Source: a virus
Strand: one strand, 5' to 3'
Length of the DNA stretch: 48,716 bases
Virus record (IMG/VR): IMGVR_UViG_3300048591_000731
Location: 1-48,716 of that record
Of the stretch, positions 8,326 to 15,567 are shown in pieces. Both the position numbers and the translations under genes were made by a program. The notes beneath the pieces are model-generated. The model searched no databases. It was not told where the DNA came from and saw only the letters and a program-made list of their open reading frames with translations. The stretch's first letter is position 1. Every line of letters starts with the position of its first letter.

Positions 8326-9255
8326 ATGACGACCCCCCCGACCGCCGAAGTCAACCAGCCCCTCATCGACTCGCTGACCCCCCCACCCGCCGATCCCGGT
8401 TTCACGCCGATCACCCTGAAGGTGGACGGCAAGGACGTGAGGGTCACGAGCCAGGCCCAGCTTCTGGAGTACGCCCAGAAGGGTGTCGACTACACGAAGA
8501 AGACCCAAACTCTGGCCGCCGAGCGAGCCGCAAACCAGGCCGCGATCGACGCGGTGGCAGCCGCCCGCAAGTACGAAGAGACCAACGATCCGGAGGATCT
8601 CCGGACCTTCTACACCCACCTTGGGAAGTCCAAGGACGAGATCGAGGAACTCATGGCCCTGTTCGCCCCCGAAGACTCGGCGCCCACCGCCTCAGCTGCC
8701 ACTCCGAACACAAACCCGAAGCCCCCGGGTGGGGGGGATGCCCGGGACCAGGAGATCCGGGAACTGAAGGAGAACGTGCATCGGCTCATGGAGCTGGTGT
8801 CCGGGCGTGAGGGTCTGACGCTTGACAGATTGCTGGAGTCTGTGTTAGAGTCCAATGACAAAGTGAAGAAGGCTCTGGTTGGTCAGGACGAGACAGTGGC
8901 GACCAATCGGAGGGAGTGGATGCTCGACCAGTCTCGGGCAGTGGTGGCCCAAATCATCGAGGAGGGGCGGCGAAAGAATAAGCCGTACTCCCCGAGTGAG
9001 GAGCGGATCATCGCTACCAAGGCTGTCGAGAAAATGGCGGTGACCATCGAGCGTCTCGGGCTCGACAAGGAACTCCCGTCCGTTGGTCCGATGCCGGCAC
9101 TGGTGCCGGGGGACTCCTCCACACCTCTGGCTGAACCGCGTCTACCGGCAAACGCTGATCTGAGCAAGCTGTCCACCAAAGAGGTGGGCTCATGGATCAC
9201 GGGCTTCGCTGCGAAGGTCATGCACGATGCCCGGCTCGCGGGGGTGCGTTCGTAG
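8326..9255 (+). CDS. Scaffolding / capsid assembly protein
   Basis: 309 residues, strongly charged and helical, with Ala/Glu/Lys-rich stretches, a flexible Pro/Gly middle (around residues 120-140) and a second helical half. It lies between portal and capsid genes, the standard scaffold position. It is expected to guide head assembly and then leave or be degraded. The start follows the portal stop by three bases. Two G-rich motif copies lie inside in opposite orientations (8378 and 8727) and encode the Pro-rich and Gly-rich linkers. Confidence 0.75.
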   Translation: MTTPPTAEVNQPLIDSLTPPPADPGFTPITLKVDGKDVRVTSQAQLLEYAQKGVDYTKKTQTLAAERAANQAAIDAVAAARKYEETNDPEDLRTFYTHLGKSKDEIEELMALFAPEDSAPTASAATPNTNPKPPGGGDARDQEIRELKENVHRLMELVSGREGLTLDRLLESVLESNDKVKKALVGQDETVATNRREWMLDQSRAVVAQIIEEGRRKNKPYSPSEERIIATKAVEKMAVTIERLGLDKELPSVGPMPALVPGDSSTPLAEPRLPANADLSKLSTKEVGSWITGFAAKVMHDARLAGVRS

Positions 9256-9270
9256 GCGTGTGCCTCAGTA

Positions 9271-9314
9271 CTCCCCGGGCGTGTATGTAGACACGGGCAT
9301 CAGCCCGAGGGGAG
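9271..9314 (+). promoter_or_regulatory. Hairpin in the capsid leader that can hide the ribosome-binding site
   Basis: CTCCCCGGGC (9271-9280) can pair with GCCC (9303-9306) plus GGGGAG (9309-9314), with a two-base bulge. An inner GTGT/ACAC hairpin lies at 9281-9294. The 3' arm contains the GAGGGGAG Shine-Dalgarno sequence of the capsid gene. Folding would limit initiation at the TTG start, or the hairpin may mark an RNA processing site. Confidence 0.5.
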
Positions 9315-9320
9315 TGTCAA

Positions 9321-10985
9321 TTGGCAAACTATTTCAACTGGACCGGCTCTGGGGGTACTGACACCTCCACGCTGGAGAACGCGATTCCTCTGCTGTTGGA
9401 GGCGATGTCTCGGCCGATGTACGGCGAGATTGACCCTCTTCACGACATGTTCGTGACCAGCGAGGGCGTCGTGCGTAACTCGCAGTCCCTGTCCCGCAAC
9501 TGGACCATCACGAAGGTCCTCGAAGGCAGCCTGCGAGGCGTGGTCGGCATGAATTCCGAGGCCATCGTGTACGGTCCCCAGCTCCAGTCGCTGGGTTCCA
9601 CGATGTACCGGCATGCTGCCGCGAACATCCCGTCTCTGATGGATCCCTGGGACGCGCCGTACGACGTGCCGTACCAGATGCAGATCACCCTGAAGGCTCA
9701 GGAGACCACGATCCCCCGTACCCTCGCGGACGAGGACATCGACTCTCTGCCGGCACTGGTGGCCGGTCGGACCTTCACGGGCCTCATCGAGGGCTGGGCT
9801 CGTCAGAACGCGCTGTACCGAATCTCGCACTTCTACTCGGCGTCTGCGGCCGGCATCCTCAACAGTATCTCTGTCACCAAGACCGGCGCCAACCTCACGG
9901 CTGCGGGCGGTCTGACGGCGGCTGTCTGGGGCAATCCGTCCACTTCCACGCTGGAGGGCTTCACCAACGCCACCGACCTGGGCGAGTTCACGTTCGGCAT
10001 TCCGGACGGCAACATCAACAACTACCACCGGGGCATGATCCTGGACTTCTACTACGGGTCCACCCGCCTCAACGACAACTCGGGCACCCGCGTGCCCCTG
10101 TACGTCAAGTCGGTGGACCACTTCAACGACCGCGTCACCGTGGTCTACTACAACGCATCCACCTCGGCCGGCATGATCTACACGAACCTGGAGGCCGCCG
10201 AGTCCGCCGACGGCACCTACACCGTGGACATCTACCTGCGAGCCTCCAAGGGTGACGCCCATCCGGGCCTCAACACCTGGAACAAGGCTCTCCACATCGT
10301 CGATACCGCTCACCCGAACTACTACGACCCGTCCTCGACGTTCTACGGCGCCGCCCTGCGGTCGTACCCCGAGCACTCCTCGGTGGTCTACGACAACAAG
10401 AACGGCCCCCTGAACGAGACGAACATCGCGGGCTGGCTCATGGAGTTCGCGACCAAGCGGCAGTCGGTCTTCCGCCAGTCTCTGGACACAGCGGTCTTCC
10501 GCTACGGCCAGATCGTGGAGTACAACCGGAGCCGGGCTTCTCGCGAGGTTCTGAACCGGGACGCTGTGGGCGGCTCAATGCGGGAGCTGGGAACCCAGGG
10601 CCTCAATACGCGGTTCTCGATGACCTTCGACGGCATCCAGATCAACGTGGTCCTGTCCAACTTCCTGCGGTCCGGCGAGGCTCACATCCTCAAGCTCCGC
10701 GAGAACAACTTCAAGCGGTACGTGCCGCCGATCGCGGGCAACCGCACCGTTGGCATCCCGACCATCGACGGTGGAACCATGGCCCTGAGCGGCATGGAGT
10801 TCGAGGGCCTGGGCCGAGCAATCGGCTTCCCGACCGAGCGAATCCCCATCGTCGACACGTCCACGGGTCGCTTCAAGCACGCCGTGCAGTACTACGCCCG
10901 GTCGCGGCAGGCCATCGTGCCCGACCAGTTCGCATCGATCAAGATCGAGAACATCAAGGAGTACAGCACCTCCAAGGTCCTGTAA
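9321..10985 (+). CDS. Major capsid protein
   Basis: 554 residues, directly after the scaffold and followed by a hairpin terminator, the usual setting for the most expressed head gene. The start is TTG 9321 with GAGGGGAG six bases upstream. The next in-frame ATG would remove conserved-looking sequence. The protein has the mixed alpha/beta character of HK97-fold capsids, and a Gly/Thr/Asn-rich region around residues 190-330 that may be an inserted surface domain. No copy of the G-rich repeat lies inside. The call rests on order, size and composition. Confidence 0.75.
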   Translation: MANYFNWTGSGGTDTSTLENAIPLLLEAMSRPMYGEIDPLHDMFVTSEGVVRNSQSLSRNWTITKVLEGSLRGVVGMNSEAIVYGPQLQSLGSTMYRHAAANIPSLMDPWDAPYDVPYQMQITLKAQETTIPRTLADEDIDSLPALVAGRTFTGLIEGWARQNALYRISHFYSASAAGILNSISVTKTGANLTAAGGLTAAVWGNPSTSTLEGFTNATDLGEFTFGIPDGNINNYHRGMILDFYYGSTRLNDNSGTRVPLYVKSVDHFNDRVTVVYYNASTSAGMIYTNLEAAESADGTYTVDIYLRASKGDAHPGLNTWNKALHIVDTAHPNYYDPSSTFYGAALRSYPEHSSVVYDNKNGPLNETNIAGWLMEFATKRQSVFRQSLDTAVFRYGQIVEYNRSRASREVLNRDAVGGSMRELGTQGLNTRFSMTFDGIQINVVLSNFLRSGEAHILKLRENNFKRYVPPIAGNRTVGIPTIDGGTMALSGMEFEGLGRAIGFPTERIPIVDTSTGRFKHAVQYYARSRQAIVPDQFASIKIENIKEYSTSKVL

Positions 10986-10990
10986 GGGAC

Positions 10991-11019
10991 TTGACACCGG
11001 GATCCACAGCCGCTACGCT
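10991..11019 (+). promoter_or_regulatory. Sigma70-like promoter after the capsid gene
   Basis: TTGACA (10991-10996), 17-base spacer, TACGCT (11014-11019): a perfect -35 and good -10. An ATG opens nine bases later (11029) and gives a nine-residue frame, MDGLIEIPI, that stops at 11058, just before a terminator hairpin (11068-11103). The short transcript could be an attenuator leader or a small RNA. Readthrough would supply the tRNA and later genes. Confidence 0.65.
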
Positions 11020-11067
11020 GTGACCACTATGGACGGCCTCATAGAGATCCCGATCTGAACGAGAGTG

Positions 11068-11103
11068 CGGGTCCCCACCGGGAAATCTGGTGGGGCCCGT
11101 TTC
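11068..11103 (+). terminator. Hairpin terminator downstream of the capsid gene
   Basis: CGGG-T-CCCCACC (11068-11079) pairs with GGTGGGG-CCCG (11089-11099): 11 pairs with one bulged T and a nine-base loop. It is followed by TTTC. The U-tract is short, so termination may be partial. It lies about 80 bases past the capsid stop and downstream of the promoter at 10991. Confidence 0.6.
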
Positions 11104-11168
11104 GGATGCCATGATGGGTTCTGAGACTGAGGGGCGGTTCGGGCCTTGGTAACGAGGCCCGAGCCGAT

Positions 11169-11241
11169 TGCGGGATAGTTCAGTTGGTAGAATGCCGCCT
11201 TCATACGGCGATGGTCGTGGGTTCGAGTCCCACTCCCGCTA
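11169..11241 (+). tRNA. tRNA with CAT anticodon (Met or Ile2)
   Basis: A full cloverleaf can be drawn. The acceptor is 11169-11175 with 11234-11240. The D arm is GTTC/GAAT with an AGTTGGTA loop. The anticodon loop is TTCATAC with CAT at 11202-11204. The T arm is GTGGG/CCCAC with loop TTCGAGT. The discriminator base is A, and CCA is not encoded. Two pairs fail: 1:72 is T:T and 27:43 is C:A. The U11:A24 pair points to an elongator rather than initiator tRNA. If the host enzyme modifies C34, the tRNA would read AUA (Ile) codons; sequence alone cannot decide. Confidence 0.85.
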
Positions 11242-11260
11242 TTCAGCCTTGTTGTCCAGA

Positions 11261-11298
11261 CGCAGCGAAGGACCCCCGTGAGGGGGTTCTTTGCGTTT
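11261..11298 (+). terminator. Terminator after the tRNA
   Basis: AAGGACCCCC (11268-11277) pairs with GGGGGTTCTT (11282-11291) around a GTGA loop (11278-11281), and an outer CGCA/TGCG pairing may extend it. TTT follows. It ends the tRNA transcript. Its 3' side overlaps the -35 region of the next promoter. Confidence 0.7.
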
Positions 11299-11318
11299 CA
11301 CTGAGAACACGATATGAT
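11291..11318 (+). promoter_or_regulatory. Promoter with leaderless downstream gene
   Basis: TTGCGT (11291-11296), 16-base spacer, TATGAT (11313-11318). The ATG at 11326 comes seven bases after the -10 box, with no ribosome-binding site between, so transcript start and start codon nearly coincide. The -35 box lies in the tail of the preceding terminator. Confidence 0.55.
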
Positions 11319-11325
11319 TGTCCGT

Positions 11326-11577
11326 ATGGACCTTTCATTCGTCTCGACTCTCGAACTGCTCCAGGAAGTCCAGAAGCGGTTCGACACCAGCGTTCTCATC
11401 CTCCAGAAGTCCAAGACCGAGGACCACGAGTCCATCACGGTGGCCGTGAAGGGCGACAGGTGGCGATCGATCGGGATCCTGGCCTACGCGACCACCCTCG
11501 TCTCCACGAACGTGGAGCAGAGTGTGTCGCCGGACCCCGATCTCGAAGACTTCCTGGGCTCTGAATCGGAGGATTGA
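11326..11577 (+). CDS. Hypothetical protein
   Basis: 83 residues, acidic C-terminus (DPDLEDFLGSESED), no recognised domain. ATG 11326 is preferred over ATG 11314 because 11314 lies inside the proposed -10 box; no clear ribosome-binding site serves either. The gene opens a new run of genes after the tRNA terminator, and its stop overlaps the start of the next gene. It could be a small head-completion protein, judging only by position after the capsid. Confidence 0.6.
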   Translation: MDLSFVSTLELLQEVQKRFDTSVLILQKSKTEDHESITVAVKGDRWRSIGILAYATTLVSTNVEQSVSPDPDLEDFLGSESED

Positions 11578-12122
11578 TGGAACCTGTCAGCTGGGATGAC
11601 AAGACCCACGAGAAGGTCGAACCCCCAGGTCTCTGGGTGTCCGGTCTCCGGGGCAAGTACAACCGGCCCAACCTCTTTCTGTACCGACACAAGATCTTCG
11701 AGACCTTTGTGCTGGCATCGTGGTGGCTGCCCCCAGGCAAGTCCACCCGCAAGCCCATGGGCGTCTTCTGCCCCATCTTCGTGTTCGAGGGTCGCCCCGA
11801 TGACCTGCCTGCCGCCCTCGCCCCCGGCCTCGACAAGGTGGCCGGCGGTCTCAAGGGCTACGGCTTCGCGGCAACCCCTCACCCTACCGACGTCGCTGAG
11901 GCCCTTCGCCACGCGGGCGATCTCCAGGAGGACAACGACCGGATGCTGAAGGAGCACGAACGGCGCCGGCTCGTGGAGAAGGACGAGGCTCGTGCAGCCC
12001 TCATCGAGATCGGCCATCGCCTCGAAAAGGAATTGCCAGGGGTAAAAGGTGACCATCCTGATGTGCAGCGGATGAAGAAAGACGGTACACTTCCCCAGTC
12101 CCAGTACCGTCCCGGCATGTAA
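11577..12122 (+). CDS. Hypothetical protein, probable virion-assembly gene
   Basis: 181 residues with two parts. The N-terminal part is aromatic-rich, with a WWLPPG segment. The C-terminal part is a charged helix (around residues 120-160, Glu/Arg/Lys-rich, coiled-coil-like). GGAGG lies four bases before ATG 11577, and a TTG three bases earlier is possible. It sits between the capsid and the connector genes, where head-completion factors are common. I do not recognise the family. Confidence 0.6.
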   Translation: MEPVSWDDKTHEKVEPPGLWVSGLRGKYNRPNLFLYRHKIFETFVLASWWLPPGKSTRKPMGVFCPIFVFEGRPDDLPAALAPGLDKVAGGLKGYGFAATPHPTDVAEALRHAGDLQEDNDRMLKEHERRRLVEKDEARAALIEIGHRLEKELPGVKGDHPDVQRMKKDGTLPQSQYRPGM

Positions 12123-12131
12123 GGGGGTCCC

Positions 12132-13067
12132 GTGGCAGACGCAGCAGAAACCACTTGGATTGGCAAGGTCACCCGGAAGATCCGGTTCCTTGTCCGTGAT
12201 CCCGACATCAACGCCGAGGTCGAGGGCGACGAGATGCTCTCGTACTTCATCGAGCCCTCCTGCGGCGAGATGCTGCAGGCCATCAGCATGTCGTCCGAGA
12301 ACGCGGTACTCTGCCGCCACTCCATCTCTCTGGTCGCCAACCAACAGTTCTATGAGCTTCCCCCCCATGTCCGTCAGGTCTTCCGCGTAGGCACCATGAA
12401 CGCGGCCGGCTACGTGATCTTTGACCTCATCCCCCGATCCCAGCACAACCCGGGCGGGCCCTGCTGGTCCGTCAACGGCAACACCCTGGAGATCCGCCCG
12501 TTCCCGGTCCGCCCCAACGACTACAGCGTGGACGGCACCATCGACATCTGGTTTTACCCCAGCGGTGACGTCCGTCTTCACTATGGGTCCGGCACCGTCG
12601 ACGCAACCGACGTCAAGACCGTGGTCCTGGACTCAACACCCGAGTTCGGCGAACTCGATGATAGGCCCCACGCGTACGCGGGTACCATCCTGCGGCTCCG
12701 CGAGTCTCCCACGACCAGCCACGTCATCGAGTCCTACGACCGAGCCACCCAGACCGCCACCCTCCGCACAGGCGTCGCTGCGTCTCTGCTGGGAACGGGC
12801 CTCGACTACGAGATCCTGCCACCCATCGGATACAACCTGTGGGACCTGGTCGCACACCATGCGGCCCTCCAGATCCTGGCCTTCAAGTCCGCGACAACCA
12901 AGTACACGCTGGTCGAGCGTGAGATGGCCAAGCGGATCAAGGGCATCCGGGACCAGTACAGCAACATTCAGGGCCGGACCCCAAAGCGGTTCGAGACCGA
13001 CACCATCCACGGAGGCGACGGCGTTCTGACTCCCTTCGGTTGGGCCATGGGCCAACAGGTCCTCTAA
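12132..13067 (+). CDS. Candidate head-tail adaptor (connector) protein
   Basis: 311 residues. It begins with a helical TRKIRFLVRDPDINAE segment and ends with a helix-rich part that has a HHAALQILAFKSATTKYTLV helix and a KRIKGIRDQYS helix. Between these lies a beta-rich middle. This layout, and its place after the capsid and before tail genes, fit adaptor proteins that dock under the portal in podoviruses. The start is GTG 12132 with GGGGG upstream. The stop overlaps the next ATG by one base. Confidence 0.55.
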   Translation: MADAAETTWIGKVTRKIRFLVRDPDINAEVEGDEMLSYFIEPSCGEMLQAISMSSENAVLCRHSISLVANQQFYELPPHVRQVFRVGTMNAAGYVIFDLIPRSQHNPGGPCWSVNGNTLEIRPFPVRPNDYSVDGTIDIWFYPSGDVRLHYGSGTVDATDVKTVVLDSTPEFGELDDRPHAYAGTILRLRESPTTSHVIESYDRATQTATLRTGVAASLLGTGLDYEILPPIGYNLWDLVAHHAALQILAFKSATTKYTLVEREMAKRIKGIRDQYSNIQGRTPKRFETDTIHGGDGVLTPFGWAMGQQVL

Positions 13068-13660
13068 TGGGCACGTTCCAGGAACAGTTCGACATCAGCC
13101 AGTCCGAGTACCTCGCGGACATTGTGCCTCGTCGGGACGTCGGTCCGGTCCGCACCGACGGCTGGAAGCCCAGCAACCCTCGTGGCGCCACCTACAACCC
13201 GACCCTGATTCGACCACCGTCTGGCCAGTCCTCCGACTACTACCGCTCCATGCGGTCCGAACCAGCCTTCACCCGCCCCTTCAACCTCCCCAACGACTTG
13301 GCCCGTTCCATCCCGAATCTGATGCCAGGACCCGGAATCTCCTTCAGCATCGAAGGCTCCGGTTCAGCAGGAGGCGTAGGTCCACAAGGACCCGCCGGCC
13401 CACCAGGAAGTTCGGGTGGGGGGGGTTCTATTACGTTGGACATTGATGAGGTTACCACCACTCCCGACGGATCCTACACCCTGGTATATTCCTATGATGT
13501 CATGACCGATCTGTACCTGGATGGGTCCAACATCAATTTCGACACCAAGACCGTAGGGTTGTACGCTAAGTTGAGTGGATCCACCCTCTATCTGCGGGGA
13601 CTCAATCCGACCGCCGACGAGAACGTCTTCGATGATTGGGCTGAGTGTGGTGGGGCATGA
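13067..13660 (+). CDS. Virion-region protein with short collagen-like linker
   Basis: 197 residues. The N-terminal half is polar and looks like an attachment domain. Near residues 100-125 comes a Gly-X-Y stretch (GPQGPAGPPG) followed by a Gly-rich run encoded by an 8-G copy of the repeat (13414). The C-terminal domain is beta-rich. Anchor, flexible linker and distal domain are typical of head fibres or tail appendages. The gene overlaps both neighbours by 1-4 bases, so it is cotranslated with the connector and the cysteine-rich gene. Function is inferred. Confidence 0.55.
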   Translation: MGTFQEQFDISQSEYLADIVPRRDVGPVRTDGWKPSNPRGATYNPTLIRPPSGQSSDYYRSMRSEPAFTRPFNLPNDLARSIPNLMPGPGISFSIEGSGSAGGVGPQGPAGPPGSSGGGGSITLDIDEVTTTPDGSYTLVYSYDVMTDLYLDGSNINFDTKTVGLYAKLSGSTLYLRGLNPTADENVFDDWAECGGA

Positions 13661-14433
13661 CTTTTCTTCGTCGTGACGGCCAGTTCCAGATGTCGGGGGG
13701 CTCGTTCATTCGTTCTGAAACCGGGGATTTCACTGACTGTACATGCTGCGGGGACTGCTGCACTACCGGACAAGAGTGTCGATGGGATCCGGCATCCCTT
13801 GACTTTCCCGGTGCCGGAATAGTCAGGTCCACCCAGGACCTATACTTCCGAATCGATCGAACACGAGTCACCAACTCAGGATTTACTCCAGATTTCGTGT
13901 TCGATTTTAGTATCAACGCAGAAGATGCCGTTTTCCTGGGGAGCTGCGGTGGCGGGACATGGATCAGTGAAATCGGAGACTATGGGACCCTAGACCTCGA
14001 CTGCATCCATTTCGGTGCGGGAACATCCAGCCACACAATCACCAGAGTCGCAGTGACTGTGGATCACGGGGAGTGTGACGACACCTCTGGTTGTGGTACA
14101 ATGAATTTGACTTTCACGTTCGATCCCACCACCGGTTGTCCGGGTACCATACCCGCCGGACCAAACAATGTGTCCTATCGATTCCGGAATCCTTGCGGAA
14201 CCCTAGGAACAGCCCGTTGTGTGGACGGAATTTCAGCGACATGGCTCCAGTGTTGCCAGGAGTGTCCAGGAACGTGTAGTAGTTCCGATTCCTGTTACTG
14301 TGTGAACAGCGTTTCCGGCGGCATCCATGACTCCGAGTACATACTGGACCCAGGTTTTGGATCTTGTGGTTGCCCGGAAGCTCTGATGGCGTCCTTCCAT
14401 TCTTGGAGAAATTCTCGTGGAGAACTCGCATGA
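13657..14433 (+). CDS. Cysteine-rich hypothetical protein
   Basis: 258 residues with 21 cysteines by my count, in clusters such as CTCCGDCC near residue 33 and CCQECPGTC near residue 205, plus a late SCGC. No signal peptide or membrane segment is evident. The middle is beta-rich with many Thr, Asp and Gly. Codon use is noticeably less GC-rich than in neighbouring genes, which suggests separate origin. It is coupled by overlaps to the collagen-linker gene before it and the membrane protein after it. It could be a metal-binding or disulphide-rich appendage. The family is not recognised; CC-rich repeats of this style occur in some planctomycete proteins, but that link is a guess. Confidence 0.6.
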   Translation: MTFLRRDGQFQMSGGSFIRSETGDFTDCTCCGDCCTTGQECRWDPASLDFPGAGIVRSTQDLYFRIDRTRVTNSGFTPDFVFDFSINAEDAVFLGSCGGGTWISEIGDYGTLDLDCIHFGAGTSSHTITRVAVTVDHGECDDTSGCGTMNLTFTFDPTTGCPGTIPAGPNNVSYRFRNPCGTLGTARCVDGISATWLQCCQECPGTCSSSDSCYCVNSVSGGIHDSEYILDPGFGSCGCPEALMASFHSWRNSRGELA

Positions 14434-14798
14434 CTGTCGTTGATCTGTTGGTGTGCGGTCTGATGACTGTGGGCCTGGCCCAGGTGTTCGTGCGGGCCGA
14501 GGGTGGGCCCGGTGAATGGATCCGGACCCACATCGTCGACCCGATTCTCACTCGCATCAAACTCAAGAAGATTTCTGACTGTACATTCTGTGCCAGTGTG
14601 TGGTTCGGGTTCTTCGTGGCGGCCCTCTTCTTCACGTATCCCGAAGCTGTCTACGTGGGCGCCGCCACTTTCGCAGGTCCGTTCCTCCTGTGGCTGACGG
14701 GAGAGGTGCCCCGCCGCAAGGGCATGGGCTGCAACAAGACTGTGAACGCTCCGACCCCCCCACCCGAGACACCCAATGCGACGACTCCAGGATCTTGA
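14430..14798 (+). CDS. DUF1360-like small membrane protein
   Basis: 122 residues. Hydrophobic segments near residues 3-22 and 50-95 flank a CTFCASVWFGFFVAALFF segment. The Cys-x2-Cys followed by Trp is the hallmark I associate with DUF1360 membrane proteins, which are found in phages and Gram-positive bacteria with unknown function. The C-terminus is polar and Pro/Thr-rich, with a reverse-orientation G-rich motif (14755). ATG overlaps the previous stop. A lysis or superinfection role is possible but unproven. Confidence 0.6.
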   Translation: MTVVDLLVCGLMTVGLAQVFVRAEGGPGEWIRTHIVDPILTRIKLKKISDCTFCASVWFGFFVAALFFTYPEAVYVGAATFAGPFLLWLTGEVPRRKGMGCNKTVNAPTPPPETPNATTPGS

Positions 14799-15561
14799 GG
14801 GACTGTACGAGGGGGCCGAGTGCTTCCTGGTGCTGAACGGACCGAGCGCCGCCGAAGCCTATCCATTGCTGGAGAAACGGGGCGTCGTCACGATGGCCGT
14901 CAACAATGGGTGGACCCAGTTCCGGCCCACGCTGTGGTGCTGCCACGACCCCGGCTCTCGCTTCTCGATGCACGGGTGGCGTGACCCGGCCATCCTCAAG
15001 TTCGTGCCCAAGACCCGACTCAGGGACGCGGTCCTCGACGATGCCGGCACACCCTGCGGTTGTGTCGGATGGCTGCCGTCCGTCGTCCCCTTCGACGTCC
15101 GCTACAACTTTGATGCCTCCAAGTTCCTGGACGACGGCGTGATGGCCGGCACCGCCGGACGTACCACCTGCCCCGATGGCCACCGCAACACAGTATCCGT
15201 GATGCTGTGTGCTCTGAAGGTCCTGGTCACACTGGGCTTCAAGACCATCTACTTGGTGGGCGCCGACATGGGAGCCCATCCCGACGGCCGTCGATACGCC
15301 TTCGCCGAGAGAGTGTCCGCGAATCACCAGGACCGGTTCCATGAGATCCTTCGATTCTGGCTCACCAAACTGGCACCCATCCTCTCGGGTGGGGGGGTCC
15401 GCATCGTCAACACGACCATGACCAGTAATCTGGAATGCTTCGAGTTTTGCCCCTTGCAATTGGCTCTCGAATCGGTACGATGGATGGAGTCCAAGCCCAA
15501 GACCGAAGGCCGCTACGCGATGGGCTTCACCCCTATCAAACGAACCCCCCGCTTCCAGTGA
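14776..15561 (+). CDS. DUF115 / MptE-like Rossmann-fold protein
   Basis: 261 residues. Near the start, CFLVLNGPSAAEA and VNNGW with a later HDPG follow the pattern of DUF115/MptE-like proteins, and IYLVGADMG comes later. Members accompany glycosyltransferases in motility-gene and phage clusters and are thought to act in sugar or sugar-nucleotide transfer; some archaeal relatives are pyrophosphokinases. The next gene is a glycosyltransferase fusion, so a shared glycan pathway is likely. It overlaps the upstream gene by 23 bases. A G-rich motif copy (15387) encodes Gly-Gly-Gly-Val. Confidence 0.6.
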   Translation: MRRLQDLEGLYEGAECFLVLNGPSAAEAYPLLEKRGVVTMAVNNGWTQFRPTLWCCHDPGSRFSMHGWRDPAILKFVPKTRLRDAVLDDAGTPCGCVGWLPSVVPFDVRYNFDASKFLDDGVMAGTAGRTTCPDGHRNTVSVMLCALKVLVTLGFKTIYLVGADMGAHPDGRRYAFAERVSANHQDRFHEILRFWLTKLAPILSGGGVRIVNTTMTSNLECFEFCPLQLALESVRWMESKPKTEGRYAMGFTPIKRTPRFQ

Positions 15562-15567
15562 GGACCC

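Noticed and set aside
13385-13430. Full collagen-like fibre gene
   Set aside because: Only a few Gly-X-Y triplets are present, so it is described as a short linker.
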